Assembly: GCA_963277665.1 (NCBI GenBank)
Contig: OY728137.1
Location: 1,169,966,670-1,170,030,669 of the forward strand
DNA: 64,000 nt
Origin: Viscum album
Taxonomy: Eukaryota > Streptophyta > Magnoliopsida > Santalales > Viscaceae
Direction of reading: 5' to 3'
A program made the translations under genes and the position numbers. The notes beneath the pieces were generated by a model. It was not told the DNA's origin. It was given only the letters and a program-made list of their open reading frames with translations, and made no database searches. The stretch's first letter is position 1; each line of letters opens with the position of its first letter. Shown in pieces: positions 49,100-61,200 of the stretch.

Positions 49100-50045
49100 A
49101 AATGGTCATAATAGTGACAAGAATTGCACATCTTCATAGGCGAGGAACAAGAGTGTTGTGTATTCCCAATCTTACCACAATGATAGCAATTTATGGTCAC
49201 AATATTGGTTTCCACAGATCTTGTAGAGGAGGACCACTAATGAGAACTACCCCACCACTCTTGCAATGATCATTCAACTTCCTCTTACTTCCCTACATGC
49301 CGATGAAGCTACCATTGGGTGGAAGAGAATAGGTTGCATAACCATTATTTCCTACCACATTCATCTCTTCAATCATAAACCAATCAACTATGTTAGCATA
49401 GGTAAAAATCTTTAACGTGTACACCTATAATCAAATATATGGTCACAAACCATGTTGGTACTTTTGAGCATTCAACTGAGAATTATTTACCACCCCTGGA
49501 GATAAATGAATCAGCTCCACAAACTGATTGGTGTACTCCAACACCAAACACTCTCACTGCTATAAAGAGAGTAACTCTAGTGATTTCACATTTATCAGAT
49601 ACTCTAAGAAGAACTAATTAAATAAGAGGCTCTATAAACCCTTCCAATCTAGTCCCTCATGTTGATCTTCCTATACTATGGAATCCCACCATAACTTTCT
49701 GGGACCCTCAATCTTGAATGCTGCACAATTCACCTTGATATCATCATGTGTATACAAGAAGTTGAATACCAAATCGATCTTTTCCAGCTAGTCCTATACC
49801 TATCCAGATTCATTCATACCCCTAAAAGATGCAGTTTCTCTTGAAATAACTCACATGATCGATCACTATTTCCTCCAGCTCCTGGATGTGGCTCAATAGT
49901 TGGGTTCTGAAATTGCGGTAAATTTTGGTCTATAAAATAGATTGCTCGCACGATATCCTTTATAATATTCTAATACAAAGAATAATACCCTTGAGGAGCA
50001 TCTGCTGCACCCTCATATGGAACCCATTGAAGATGTCTTTGAGGC
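49100..50045 (-). pseudogene. E3 gag
   Basis: A start is visible on the minus strand at about 50045, ATGCCTCAAAGACATCTTCA, giving MPQRHLQWVPYEGAADAPQG, about 240 bp past the primer site. The zinc knuckle lies near 49135-49200 as NCYHCGKIGNTQHSCSSP, a CX2CX4HX4C motif with histidine changed to asparagine. The capsid portion in between is interrupted by stops but keeps the right length. It would form the particle shell and bind RNA. Confidence 0.8.
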
Positions 50046-50283
50046 ATACTATGTCACACCAAAATAAAAGAAAACACATATAAAACATATTAATATTTGA
50101 CTAAACCAAAAATACTATAAGAAACTAAAATTAAGATCAAAATCCAATATAGGAGAAACACATCTCAACATCCCATGGTAAGTTGAGGCTCTTCATAATT
50201 GGCTAGGTAATCACTGAAACCTATCTATCAAGTCTTGATAATCCTATATCCCACTTACAAGATTCCAATAAATAATAATAACC

Positions 50284-50299
50284 ATGATATGATACCAAA
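50284..50299 (-). other. Primer binding site of E3 (initiator Met tRNA type)
   Basis: Minus strand TTTGGTATCATATCATGG, next to the LTR end, closely follows TTGGTATCAGAGCCATGG. It sets the boundary of the 5' LTR at about 50301. Confidence 0.8.
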
Positions 50300-50300
50300 T

Positions 50301-52392
50301 AATCACATCCTAATCTTGATAACCTATCTATATAGTATTTGAACTAAAATGTTTCAAGACCTGGAGGGAATTACCTATCCCCATGGGACAGAAACTAGTA
50401 CTCAAGTATCAAACACAAAATCAAGGGAATGATTTCTCCCAACTTGAAACAAGATACCAGGAACATATATATAATTGAAATAAAAAATTGAAGAAACCTA
50501 AAATAAATATATTCCATAACCGAAGTGAAGTAGCGGTAGAGATAAAACTAAAAAAAGATAAAACCCAAAGGTACATGTCCAAAAAACCAAAAATGGACAA
50601 CTAAAACCAACAACTGCTACTCTATGTGATACATAGAAAAATCTCCATCATCTCACCACCAGCTACCCATACCTAGCTGACATAAACCTCATTTACTAAT
50701 TGTAGTTTCTTGAATTTTCCTACATTAAAATACATATAGTGTGTACAAATCACAAAAGTGGTGTGAGATAAACATGTCCAGTAGGATCCCACCTAGGTGT
50801 TTCATTTCAAGTTTCTGTATAACAATCATAATTTTATCAATTTGTAGAAAAATATGTCATGATAATTAGATATATGATTTTTATCTCAAAATCATGATAA
50901 GTAAATCCTCTTTTTCCACAATTCTAAAACCATTCAGGTAAAATAGTTCAAAGAATATCACATTTATCAAAGAAGGTGATCAACGACAAAATAGTACAAA
51001 CTAAATCATATGTAAATCATGAAAAAGATCACTATAGGTCAGGATATAAGACTACTCATACCACAATCAATGACTAGTGCATAATCAGGTCCTTAAAACA
51101 TAGGCCTATGGAGAAAAGTAACACCCCATGAGTGATCCCCCAAATAATGTTAATATCAATTCCCTAGAAAAATAATCACAAGGAGTAGAGGAACCCCATT
51201 AGTGAAACCCATGATAGTAAAATGGATGAGAGCCAATACTACACCTTCCACCTAAGTACCCTAGGATTCCCATGTGATGTATTTCACAAATCATTTCATC
51301 AAAACCATTCTTTAAAAATCATTTCATACATCCATTACCTAATTCTTTGAAAATATCTTCTATTTTACCAAAACAAGGGGAAAACCGTCTTTTATCAAAA
51401 AATAATTTTCAAATGCAAAAAACTAAGTAAACCATGCTAATTAATTTATAAATTTTTATAATTAATTAAGAGAAATCAACGGTTTACAAAACATATGATA
51501 GCGATAGAACCCCCCATCTAACTTTAGACCGCACAACAAAAGAGATGAGATCAAAAACCAATAGAAGGAACACATAATGAAAAAATAAGGCCCAATCCAT
51601 GACTCCCACATCTTGAAATCATATTCCACAACAAAAAGGGTCATCATAGAGGCTAGGTCATACATACCTCAATAATCATTCACGCTGCATAGTGATCAAC
51701 ACAAAGAATAATCCTTAAAAAAATATCACACAACAGATATAGAAGGATTAAACAAGATCATCATTACATGATCAACTGATCCATGAAAACAACCAAACAC
51801 TACAACAAAAAACAATGCTAATGAAGAATCAGAAATTCCACTTACTCATAGATACTCAAACTAAAAACCATTGAGATTGAGTACTAAACAAAGTGATTTG
51901 GAAGATGAAGAAGCAACCAAAATCTCTTAGAAGAGCCTAAGGTTCAAGGTAGGGAAGAATGAAAGTGATTGAATTAGGATTCAGGATTACAACTCATAAA
52001 AACTACTAGGGCCAAGTGATTTACATTGAAAATTATTGATTTATGGAAAAAATATCTCATTAAGTATGTACACCAAAAAACTTGTCACCTCAGGTTAAAA
52101 ATCTCGATCGACAAATTTATGCTGTAAACCCAGAATTTATGTTCTATGTATAATTTAAGGCATAACTTCAATTTGATGGATTATATTATTTTTACTCCCT
52201 AAACCATTTTAATATATTATTCCATGTGAGATATTTATATCATAAATCATACATTTATGATGTAAAAGTGTCATGCAGGCAACACCCATGCCATAACATG
52301 AAGAAAATCCCAAAAAACTCCTACATCCTTTAAACCTAAAAATAAGATCTTAAAAATTAAAAAGAGAATAAAATAAAATATAGGATGTTACA
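50301..52392 (-). mobile_element. E3 5' LTR
   Basis: 2092 bp, plus-strand AATCACATCC (edge TG mutated to AA) to GGATGTTACA at 52392. It pairs with 43434-45501. The two copies differ by many substitutions and small indels, so the insertion is old. Confidence 0.85.
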
Positions 52393-52397
52393 AAACA

Positions 52398-53280
52398 CCA
52401 TGCGAGTCTCTTTTACCCTTATTCTCATGAAACTATAGTCAAAATTGAAGTGAACTTTTATAACATTGTAAGAAACTATCACACATTAAAATAACTAAAT
52501 TCACATGATTTTTATATTCAACATGTATATATTAAAATAAAAGGGGAAAAAATAAACATTGAAATAAAGTATAGTCTAATCGATTTTCTACAAAAAGGTG
52601 ATGGATTTTCTAGAGAAGACCTACAAAAACACCAAAAGTAATTTTATATAATTTTCCCATAACTAAAACCTAAAAACATGGAAAAGGAACTTGTAAAAAA
52701 TTGTTCTTTTCTATTCACTTTATAAGAAACTTAAAATGAATGGTTTTACTATGTTAACTCCCTAATTAGATGTTTAGTAGTAATAAAATTATTTTTTGTT
52801 GAAAAAGACTTCCTAGCCTCCAAAACATCAATAATAAGGAAATAAATATATTGAGTGAGACTATAAAGAGGCAAATTACATTAATACCATGAATTTTTTA
52901 AAAAATTACGCAAGTTTTCCACACCGTTAAATAAGAAATAAGCTTTTAATAATTTTTTTTTAATTTTTAATTCATATTGATCATAATACGATTAAATCTA
53001 CAATAGGTGGTGCCATAATGGATATGAATCTAATCACTATAAGGAATATTATTAAAAACATGAAACATAACACTTAGTAGTTTGGTTTGAGGTCTAGTGT
53101 AACCATAATTAGTATATATAATGTGCAGATTTCCAATTTCAAGAAGAAGGTGGACAAAAAGTTGGATGATGTAATGACCCTACATCGACATCATGATCTT
53201 TCCCAAGAGAAATCCCAACATGCTCCTCCAGTTTATTGCAGTATCTGTGCTACCAAAACCCACTATTTTGACCAATGACC
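52398..53280 (+). pseudogene. Element A (Athila-like) gag, second part
   Basis: Continuation of the gag begun at 43330. Near 52985-53090 the plus strand reads HNTIKSTIGGAIMDMNLITI and NIIKNMKHNT, then FGLRSS, matching the conserved Athila gag block (AAAGGALMNKT...Y.LIE.MA.N...WP..R). The piece 53087-53278 follows with FKKKVDKKLDDVMTLHRHHD and the knuckle-like YCSICATKTHYFDQ, as in the C..CGG.H....C motif of Athila. Everything upstream to 52398 is heavily mutated. Confidence 0.82.
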
Positions 53281-53639
53281 TAATTAGGAGACCATTCTAA
53301 GAGTTTTGAGGCAATATTCATAAGATACCCAAAAAAACTACACATTATAAATGAACTATATTATTAATAAAAATATGAATGGAAAGATAACTAATATTAT
53401 TGTAAAGGGGTATTATAATCAAGACCAACAATAATAGAACCACCCAAGGTAGGGTATTTACCCTCCACTGCCAACTAATAATCTTAAACCACCACAAATT
53501 ACAATACAAACCCCCCTCCAAAAACAAATCATAGTTTAGAAAACCTAATCAAAAAAATGGATGTAAATAACCTTCAATTCAAATAAACAACCCAATATTC
53601 TATACAGGAACTAAAAAATAAATTAGTAAACTTGAAAAA

Positions 53640-54300
53640 TAAAAAGGGTAAATCCTAATTTAAGTGATGGGTAAGATTCCTTTCTAACCAATAATCAACC
53701 CCATAGATAAGGGAGATTTTAGACCCATCACCCTTTATGGTGTTATGAAACTTAAAATCCAAATGATCTCTCTATTGGATTCATCTCATCATGAAGAAAC
53801 CACCATTCCAACCATACCTAAGGATACAAATGGGGAAAATAATACTCCAAAGAGAAGTCCTAATAAAGGAAAGAGAATTTTTTTTAATGATCTATGTACA
53901 ACTCCTCTTCTATTCCACCATAAGTCCACCCAACCAAGGAAATAAAAAGAAACCAATCTTTATTGGGAAATCATTGAAATATTAAAAAAATATAGTTTAA
54001 TATTCCCTTGATTGATATTTTAAATAAAATTACACTATACACTATGTTCCTAAAGGAGATGTCTACACACCAAATGAAACTATGACGTAATAAAAATGTT
54101 AGATTGGAGAAGAATGTCCCAACATTGATCTATACATAATTTCCCAAAAATTTAATGATCATTAAACTTTCTTAATTCCATACACTATAGACGAGTATTT
54201 ATTTACGATGTTATGTTTGATTAGGGTGCCTCTATAAATGTGATGCCTCACTTCATTTTTTTGTCATTGCAATATAGGAAGATGAAACCTATATGAATAA
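53640..54300 (+). pseudogene. Element A gag-protease linker and protease
   Basis: The protease site at about 54212-54252 reads FD.GASINVMPH, the Athila signature DLGASINLMP with the middle codon turned into a stop (TAG). It is preceded by text such as GEECPNIDLYIISQKFNDH, equivalent to the L.ECSAI.Q....K...PGSF block. Before that, 53720-53990 is proline- and charge-rich linker with frequent stops. This is a retropepsin-type domain that would process the polyprotein. Confidence 0.85.
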
Positions 54301-55029
54301 TCATTCAACTAAAAACTGAAGTTCTACACACCCTAATGAAATGCTAGAGGCTGTTTTCATGATGGATAAAATTGAAATTTTCATGATGATTTTTATAGGC
54401 CTAAAATGGAAGATTATGGGATGAATAGACATGCAAAAATTATATTGATAAGTACTTTGTTGAAAATAAAAAAACTTATTTAATATATTTATATATATAA
54501 TGGTAAATTATCTATGGATTTTGGAGGTGACATTTTCTAATCCAATATGCTTGACTCCATAGAGGACCCCTCATAGGAGCACTCCTCTCATTTAGTTAAT
54601 TTAATTGATATAATCCCTTTCCCCACAAAAACATATATTCATTCACCCAATCCCTTTTTGAGTTTTTATCATTGATAGGAGTTGTAGGTTATGATTCGTG
54701 TGTCAATTATTGTAATGATATGGATAAATTCCATGCATATATTTATATTGATAATATCTTATATCTTGGAAGTTTTGAAACCATTTATGATTTTTAAGGA
54801 CCATTTATATCAACCTTTTCATTGATAAAATGAATAGTGAGAAGATAGGTGATATGAATATATTATTCAAACAAATAATTAACATATATTCTAATCCCTC
54901 CTCTTTAATTAAAACGACTTCTAAATAACATAAAATATATATTTCTTGAAGTTGTTTACTAATTACCTATCATTATTTCCAATAACCACTCTCCAGAACA
55001 TGTAATACAATTGATTAACCTTTTGAGAG

Positions 55030-55660
55030 AGTGTTAAAATTAGTGATGAACATTGGATGATATCCCTAGTATTATCCCATCCATATGCATTCATAGAATT
55101 CTCCTTGATGATGGGGACAAACCAGTAAGGAAATCACAATGTTGACTAAACCCCACCCTCATTGACATTGTCAAAAATTAGCAAAAAAATTAATACCAGC
55201 TGGGTTCATATATCCTATATTAGATAATAAATGGGTTACCCCAATACAAATTGTTCCTAAAAAGATCTATCTTATGTTTTTTCTTGAGGATCATAATTAA
55301 TTTGTTCTAAATAGAGTACAATATAATAGACGAGTCTACCTAAACAAATGTAAGCTCAACCATTTCAAATGAAAAGAATATTTTCCGTTATTGTTTATTA
55401 ATCAAATGTTAGAAAGGATGGTGTGTAAGTCTCATTACTATTTAATTGATGGATTCTCTATATACCATCAGTTATATAAAACTCCCAAGGATTAAGAAAA
55501 GATAGTATTTACATTCCTATTTGGTATATTTTCATAAAGGAGAATGTCATTCGACCTATGTAATGATCTAGGTACTTTCTAGAATTGCATAGTTAGTATT
55601 TTCTCAGATTACCTAGATAATTTCATGGATGACATTATAATGAAACTATAAAAAATGTAT
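55030..55660 (+). pseudogene. Element A (Athila-like) reverse transcriptase
   Basis: The plus strand reads PAGFIYPILDNKWVTPIQIV, then FVLNRVQYNRRVYLNKCKLN, PLLFINQMLERMVCKSHYYL, IDGFSIYHQLYKTPKD, EKIVFTFLFGIFS and FDLCNDLGTF, ending with IVSIFSDYLDNFMDDIIM. The FMDD active site is kept. The DGFSGY.QI..AP.DQEKTTFTCPFGT order is that of Athila RT. Several stops and shifts break it. The region to about 55830 may be decayed RNase H. No Athila integrase or 3' LTR is seen after it. Confidence 0.9.
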
Positions 55661-55878
55661 TTTGTCGTGTTTCTTTTTTATATTAGTCGTGTTTTTAAAT
55701 TATTCTACATTAATTACCTATGTTTTGAAAAAAAACATTGTGAAACATGGAATTGGTAAGTATAAACTCATTTCTTGTCTAACCTAGACACCTTTTAAGA
55801 AATGTTAGTAAATGATAATTACATAACCACATTTCCTCAAAACACAAGTAAGTATTATGGAAAATGTATTTTTAAATA

Positions 55879-56186
55879 CCACAAACTCACCATTTTTTTC
55901 AATTCCACAAATCCACCCATGTACGCATGCCTTACCTTACATCCGCCCCTATACACATGCTGACACCCACCGTTGTACGTAATGTGTCCGAAAACACCTA
56001 CCTATATGCATGTACACTATCCCAAAAATTTTACCTCTATGTGCACACTGAAACCTTCCCTTGTATCTATATGGAAGACATCCCCCACTTACACGCACCC
56101 TTGTAAAATTAATTCTATGTGATGCATGGATCGAACCTATGACATGTATAAAATCAGCGAATGCCTGGACCACTCTCCCACGCTTG
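55879..56186 (-). mobile_element. Candidate tRNA-derived SINE
   Basis: At its minus-strand start are a polymerase III A box, TGGGAGAGTGGTCCAGG (56164-56180), and a B box, AGGTTCGATCC (56128-56138), spaced about 42 bases start to start, as in a tRNA (closest by eye to Ser/Leu tRNA heads). About 240 bp of less AT-rich body follow. The flanks carry ATTTTTAAATA (55868-55878) and ATTTTTAAAATA (56187-56198), a possible target duplication, though in AT-rich DNA that is weak. The minus-strand open frame here is chance. Confidence 0.5.
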
Positions 56187-56199
56187 ATTTTTAAAATAT

Positions 56200-57140
56200 T
56201 AGAGTACTATATATATATATATATAAGTTAATATATTAATATAATTATATATATATATATAACTATTAATATATATTAAAACTATATATAAGTTTATATA
56301 AATATATAATATCTTAATTATATATATAATTATATATGAATTAAAATATTCAAATGCACAGACACACTAAACTAATATATATTAATATATATATATATAT
56401 GCTTTTATATATAATAAATTAATATATATACTTTTATATACATGTGTATATATATATTATATAAAAATTATATTAAAATATATATAAGTTTATATACATA
56501 CTAAATTAATTTATATTAAAATTTATATAACATTATATATATATATATAATATACTTTTATACATATAATTATATATGAACTAAAATATTCATATACAAA
56601 TGTGTGTGTGTAAATATATATGCATATTGATATTATATATATGTATATATATAATATACTAATATACATATGATTATACATAAATTACTGTATTAATTAA
56701 TAAACATATAAGCACACATTCAAACATATATAGATATATAAATATTAATTTAAAATATTAATACATATATATTCACATTTTTATATATATTAGTTTATAT
56801 ATATGTGTGTGTTTATATGTATGTATGTATGAGTTTATGTGTGTATCCATGTATGTATGTATATATGGGTGTGTGTATTAATTTTATATAAATGATGTTC
56901 ATTTTTAATGTTAAATTTACTATTATATACTATATATATATATATATTATTCGTTTATATTATTTTTCATGTCATATAATAACATTATATATATATAATT
57001 TAATTATTAAATGATATATTATATGGAAATACAAACACATACAAAAACATGTATATTATTTAAATTATATTCTCTATTAAAATTAAAATTCATTATGTTA
57101 TATATATATATATATTAAATTATATATAATGTGTTTATGT
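56200..57140. repeat. TA-rich simple sequence block
   Basis: Nearly continuous (TA)n runs interleaved with TATG/TGTG words and ATATTAA. It includes TGTATGTATGTATG near 56820-56870. No gene is seen. Such DNA expands by slippage and is also prone to assembly error. Confidence 0.9.
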
Positions 57141-57199
57141 AAATTTTTATAATGTATAAATAAAAAAAATATAATAAATTAAAAATGGTAATATTTTTT

Positions 57200-57487
57200 A
57201 AATTGAGCATGTTTATAAATATGGTTGAAATTAAAAATTAGTCATGGTTCAAAATGAAGATAAAAAACACTGCTAAATTTGCCACATTTTTATGAAAACA
57301 CAGCTAAATTAGAATTTTGATATGCATTAAAATGTGGCTAAAAATGGCTAAATTAGCCATGTTTTTATGAAAACAAAAATAAAATAAAAATCATCCATAT
57401 TTTAAAACATGGATAAAACATGAATATAAATAAAAAATTAGAAATGTTTTAAGAAAACATGGTTAATTACCTATTTTATTTTGTGTG
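57200..57487. mobile_element. CACTA-like subterminal repeat fragment
   Basis: Direct and inverted copies of a short motif: GCCACATTTTTATGAAAACA (57281), GCCATGTTTTTATGAAAACA (57356), GAAATGTTTTAAGAAAACAT (57442), and the inverse AAAATGTGGCTAAAAATGGC near 57329. Arrays of GCCATGTTTT/AAAACATGGC are typical near CACTA (En/Spm) ends. The segment ends TTATTTTGTGTGACC, which could be a damaged TTTTTGTAGTG terminus. No transposase was found. Confidence 0.45.
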
Positions 57488-58290
57488 ACCTATGTTATTA
57501 TGGGCTGTAAATTACACAGTACAATAAATTATAGGGGATATTTGATTTTTTGACTCTGGATCAGAGATCATTCTATGAATTTAGATTCAGATCTGGAATC
57601 TGATTATTGTAAAATCATAGGGAAATGTTTTCTGATGTTGAATGATGCTCAATTAGTGGTTTGGGTGTTTGGATGGATGTCGAAGAATGGTTGTGGTGAC
57701 TCAAGTGCTATTTGTGGATATAGGAGGTAGACCACTATAACATGATGAATTGTATTGTGGTGGTTATTTTAGGGGAATCACCACACTACAACTCAGTGCT
57801 ATGTTATGGTGGATGTTTAGGAGGTATTTGGGTCATGCTACCTCAAGAGAGGGGGGGGGGGGGTTGCGCTACAATCGATGGCCCATGCCGTAGAATGTAC
57901 CTAGTCAAGGGAGACCACAAAAAATTATAAGGGCTATTTTATGGAGGGGTGGGGTGGGGGTACTATTACATAGAGGTGGGATGTTGGGGTTATCCCCTAC
58001 CTTTTGGGGACCATCTGTGTCAAAGCTAGGTGGGTCACGCCACAGTTTTAGTGTCTAATTCCATAATTCCCCTAGGTGTTTTGTTTTTTGGGTTAAATGA
58101 GTAATTTCTTGGTCACCCCCATAGGGTTTTAAAGGGAATATGAGTTATGATAAGACCTTTTTCGATTAGTTCTGTCCCCACTCAAACCTCCTTGATTCCA
58201 TTTGAAAAGAAAAAAATACAACTACATTTATAGAGTGGATTTGAGGCAAGATATCATATTTTTGTAAAACCTAAATACCTTTGTTTATAA
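57488..58290. other. Relatively GC-rich stretch, unrecognised
   Basis: Higher GC than anything around it. It has a 13-G run (57851-57863), a second G-rich run GGGGTGGGGTGGGGG near 57946, and repeated phrases such as GGTCATGCTACCTC (57832) and GGTCACGCCACAG (58032). It could be part of a gene or LTR leader from another element. No open frame of interest (57742-57930 is chance). Confidence 0.5.
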
Positions 58291-58299
58291 AATAAAACC

Positions 58300-61200
58300 A
58301 TTTCTGATTTTGTGTACCACACACAATACTGAGCATAAAATTAAATACAATATACTATTAAAAGTTTATTATTTAAATATAACCATTATAACCTAGCCTT
58401 TGGTTTGAAAAGTATGAATTGGAGTAACCAAATTAAGAAATATATTTAGGGAATTTTTCTTTAATACAAAATTTACCGATTAATCCCTAAGTAATAAGAA
58501 GTGATTTTTTAAAAAACATCCTATAATATTAAAGGCCATATTTTTTATAAATTTTTTTTATGTCGATAAAGTATTTTTATCGATGTAAATTAAGTTAATC
58601 ACTATAGATGAATGATTTTAATTAAATTTATAGACTATATATTAAAAAAATAAATTAACATTCATCTAATGGAGGTTAGTAGATGTGTAATTAGTATAAA
58701 TTCATTTTATACTTTGAAAATGTGTTTTCTTCAAAAATTATTTTTATTTCATTTTGGTAAAATATATTATAATTATTTTATGCCAATTTTAGGAATTTTA
58801 TTTGATAAAACATAAATCATTTTTTAAATCATTATGGTAAAATAATATTAATATAATTCTTTGATATTTTCTTGAAAAAGTTTTTTTTTCAGTAAATAGT
58901 GAAAATAGAGATTTTATAAAAACTGTCATTTCATATCTTTTAATCGAAGTAATATTAAATTTATATTTGGCTTTTTATTTTTTTAAAGTTTCTTGAGTTT
59001 CATTTTTTAGAAATAATTCAAGTAATTATATTATAATCATCATTCTACATGATTTTCTTAAAAAATCATTTTTCTACTTCTATTATTCTAAAAATAGTTT
59101 TTTATTTCATTTTGTGAACTTATAATGAAAGTAATTTATGAAAATTATAGAAATTAAATCTTGAAAATGGATTTAAAAGTTTTCATCAGGTGGTTTAAAT
59201 TTAATAAAGAGTTAAATTTCATTTTTTGCATGATTAATAGTAATAATGAATAAAATTTATCCGCATGGTAAATGGTAAAACATGTCAATTAAGACTAAAA
59301 TTTATGATAAGGTCACAAAATATCATTTAATTCTGAATGGATTTGAGTATTTAATAACTTATCATCATATATTTTAAAATAAGAAATTTTTGTGTATGTT
59401 TCCTTTGATTAAAACCTTTTTATTATTTTATGACAATATTAATTACAAAATGTCACTTTCATTCACTTATTATGTTTTCATAATTTGTATATAAATAAAA
59501 ATGATATCTGAAAAAATCTAGATGAAAAAATAAAATATTAATAAAATATTTTTAATATATCAATTTATTTTTCATTTATGGGGATGTTATAACTAGCTTG
59601 AATTCCAATGCAATTCCGATGTATCACTTGTGCAAGTAGTAGAAAAAGAAAGTAAAATTTATAAAAAAATTAAAAATTAATATGTTTTCAGGGAATTTTG
59701 TTGTTCTATTTTTTTGTTAGATACATATAATATAATTGTTATGGTGAAATATTTTATATTTTAATTAAATTGTTTCCTTGATTTTTTTAGCATAAAATTC
59801 TGTGAATAGTCCTAAACAAGACTTTTAATGGTATTTAATTTTTAAAATTTATTTCTAAATCACTAGAAAATCATAAGAATCCTATATTAACTCAAATGGA
59901 AGGTAATTTTTTGAGCTTATCACTAATGGTTCAGGTATTTTCCACTTAGAATTTTCTTAAATTACTTCAATATCCCTTAAATATTGAAACAATTATTATA
60001 CTGATTAAGGTTAAACAAGGTTAAAAATGGTATTAGACCAAAATATAAGCTTTAAAATAACACTTAAACACTCTCAATATTTTTTTAAAATTTATTTAGA
60101 AATTATATTCATATATATTTTAGTATACATAACTTTGGATCCATTTTACATGATTTAGATATATATTATATATTATTTTTTCTTGTATTTATAGGATTTC
60201 CACCCAACTAACTTATAAAGAGGAACATCCTATACTATACTACTCACACCAATTGAGCCATTTAAATCAAAACATATCTTTGAAAAAAAACTTAAAAACC
60301 TTCCCACCATTTCTTGTAGGTTTTTTCTCACCAAATTACCAACCTTGAAGTCTTAATGTGTAAGATAAATAAGGTTTTCCAAAGAAGAGGTATAACTCTT
60401 AACAGAGTGTTTTCATGTTAATTTATTCTTATACCACATATAAATATCCTATAACCATGATGATATAATATAATAAGTATATTAAATATATTTAAATTTT
60501 ATAATTTTTATGACACAACCATTTTCATCTCCCTTTTTATCTAATGGGAAATGGAAACACCACTCATGCGTATGTGTAGACTACCACATCCATGAAGCGA
60601 TATGTTTATATCTTCATCACTAGAACATATAAATGGTTAAAATGATAGATAAAATTAATATATATAATATTTATTATATAATTATTAATATAGAAATATA
60701 TTATATTACTTACCTTCATACCCTTCCATCTAATAAAAAATGATAATTTTTCTCGTGCGTAAATATGGAATACTAACTCCATAAAGCGATGAAATTTGTT
60801 TTTCATGTGAACCTTCCATGGATGGTAATAAAAATGTTTTCAATTTATAAAAATTATAATATTTTAATTATTAACATTATGGAGATAATTTTAACATTAT
60901 TAATTTTACAAAAATCAAGATACTAAAGTCATTTTGGACCTATAAACCCAATATAATTAAAACGTACAACATGAAATTAACCATTTTTGTGTCTAAATAA
61001 AACATGGTTACAAATAAAATAAAGAGAATAATTTTAATAAAATTAAAAATAAAAAGGTTATTAATCATGTATAAAACTATTATTATTTTATTACCTATGA
61101 GGGTATCCATTTGAAGGAAACATGTCCGGACTTGAGGTAAGAAACATTATTTTTAAAATTTTGTTTTAAAGTTTTTCTTCCAACTCTTTTTATTCCATAT

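Larger units (their letters stand above)
43434..52392 (-). mobile_element. E3: complete chromovirus-like Ty3/gypsy element
   Basis: About 9.0 kb on the minus strand, with LTRs 43434-45501 and 50301-52392, a Met-tRNA primer site, polypurine tract, and decayed gag, PR, RT and IN in order. The LTR termini are inverted repeats (TGTAACATCC start; GGATGTGACA-type end). The flanks GAACA (43429-43433) and AAACA (52393-52397) look like a 5-bp duplication with one change. It is inserted in the gag of element A. Confidence 0.9.

Noticed and set aside
50052..50070. TGTCACACC as an LTR edge of E3
   Set aside because: The Met-tRNA primer site at 50284-50299 and the alignment with 43434 place the edge at about 50301; the gag start lies near 50045.
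55949..56173. 74-codon minus-strand frame
   Set aside because: It covers the candidate SINE, including both promoter boxes; low AT content alone explains the open frame.
57742..57930. 62-codon plus-strand frame with glycine run
   Set aside because: Created by the G13 tract; no homology recognised and no coding bias.
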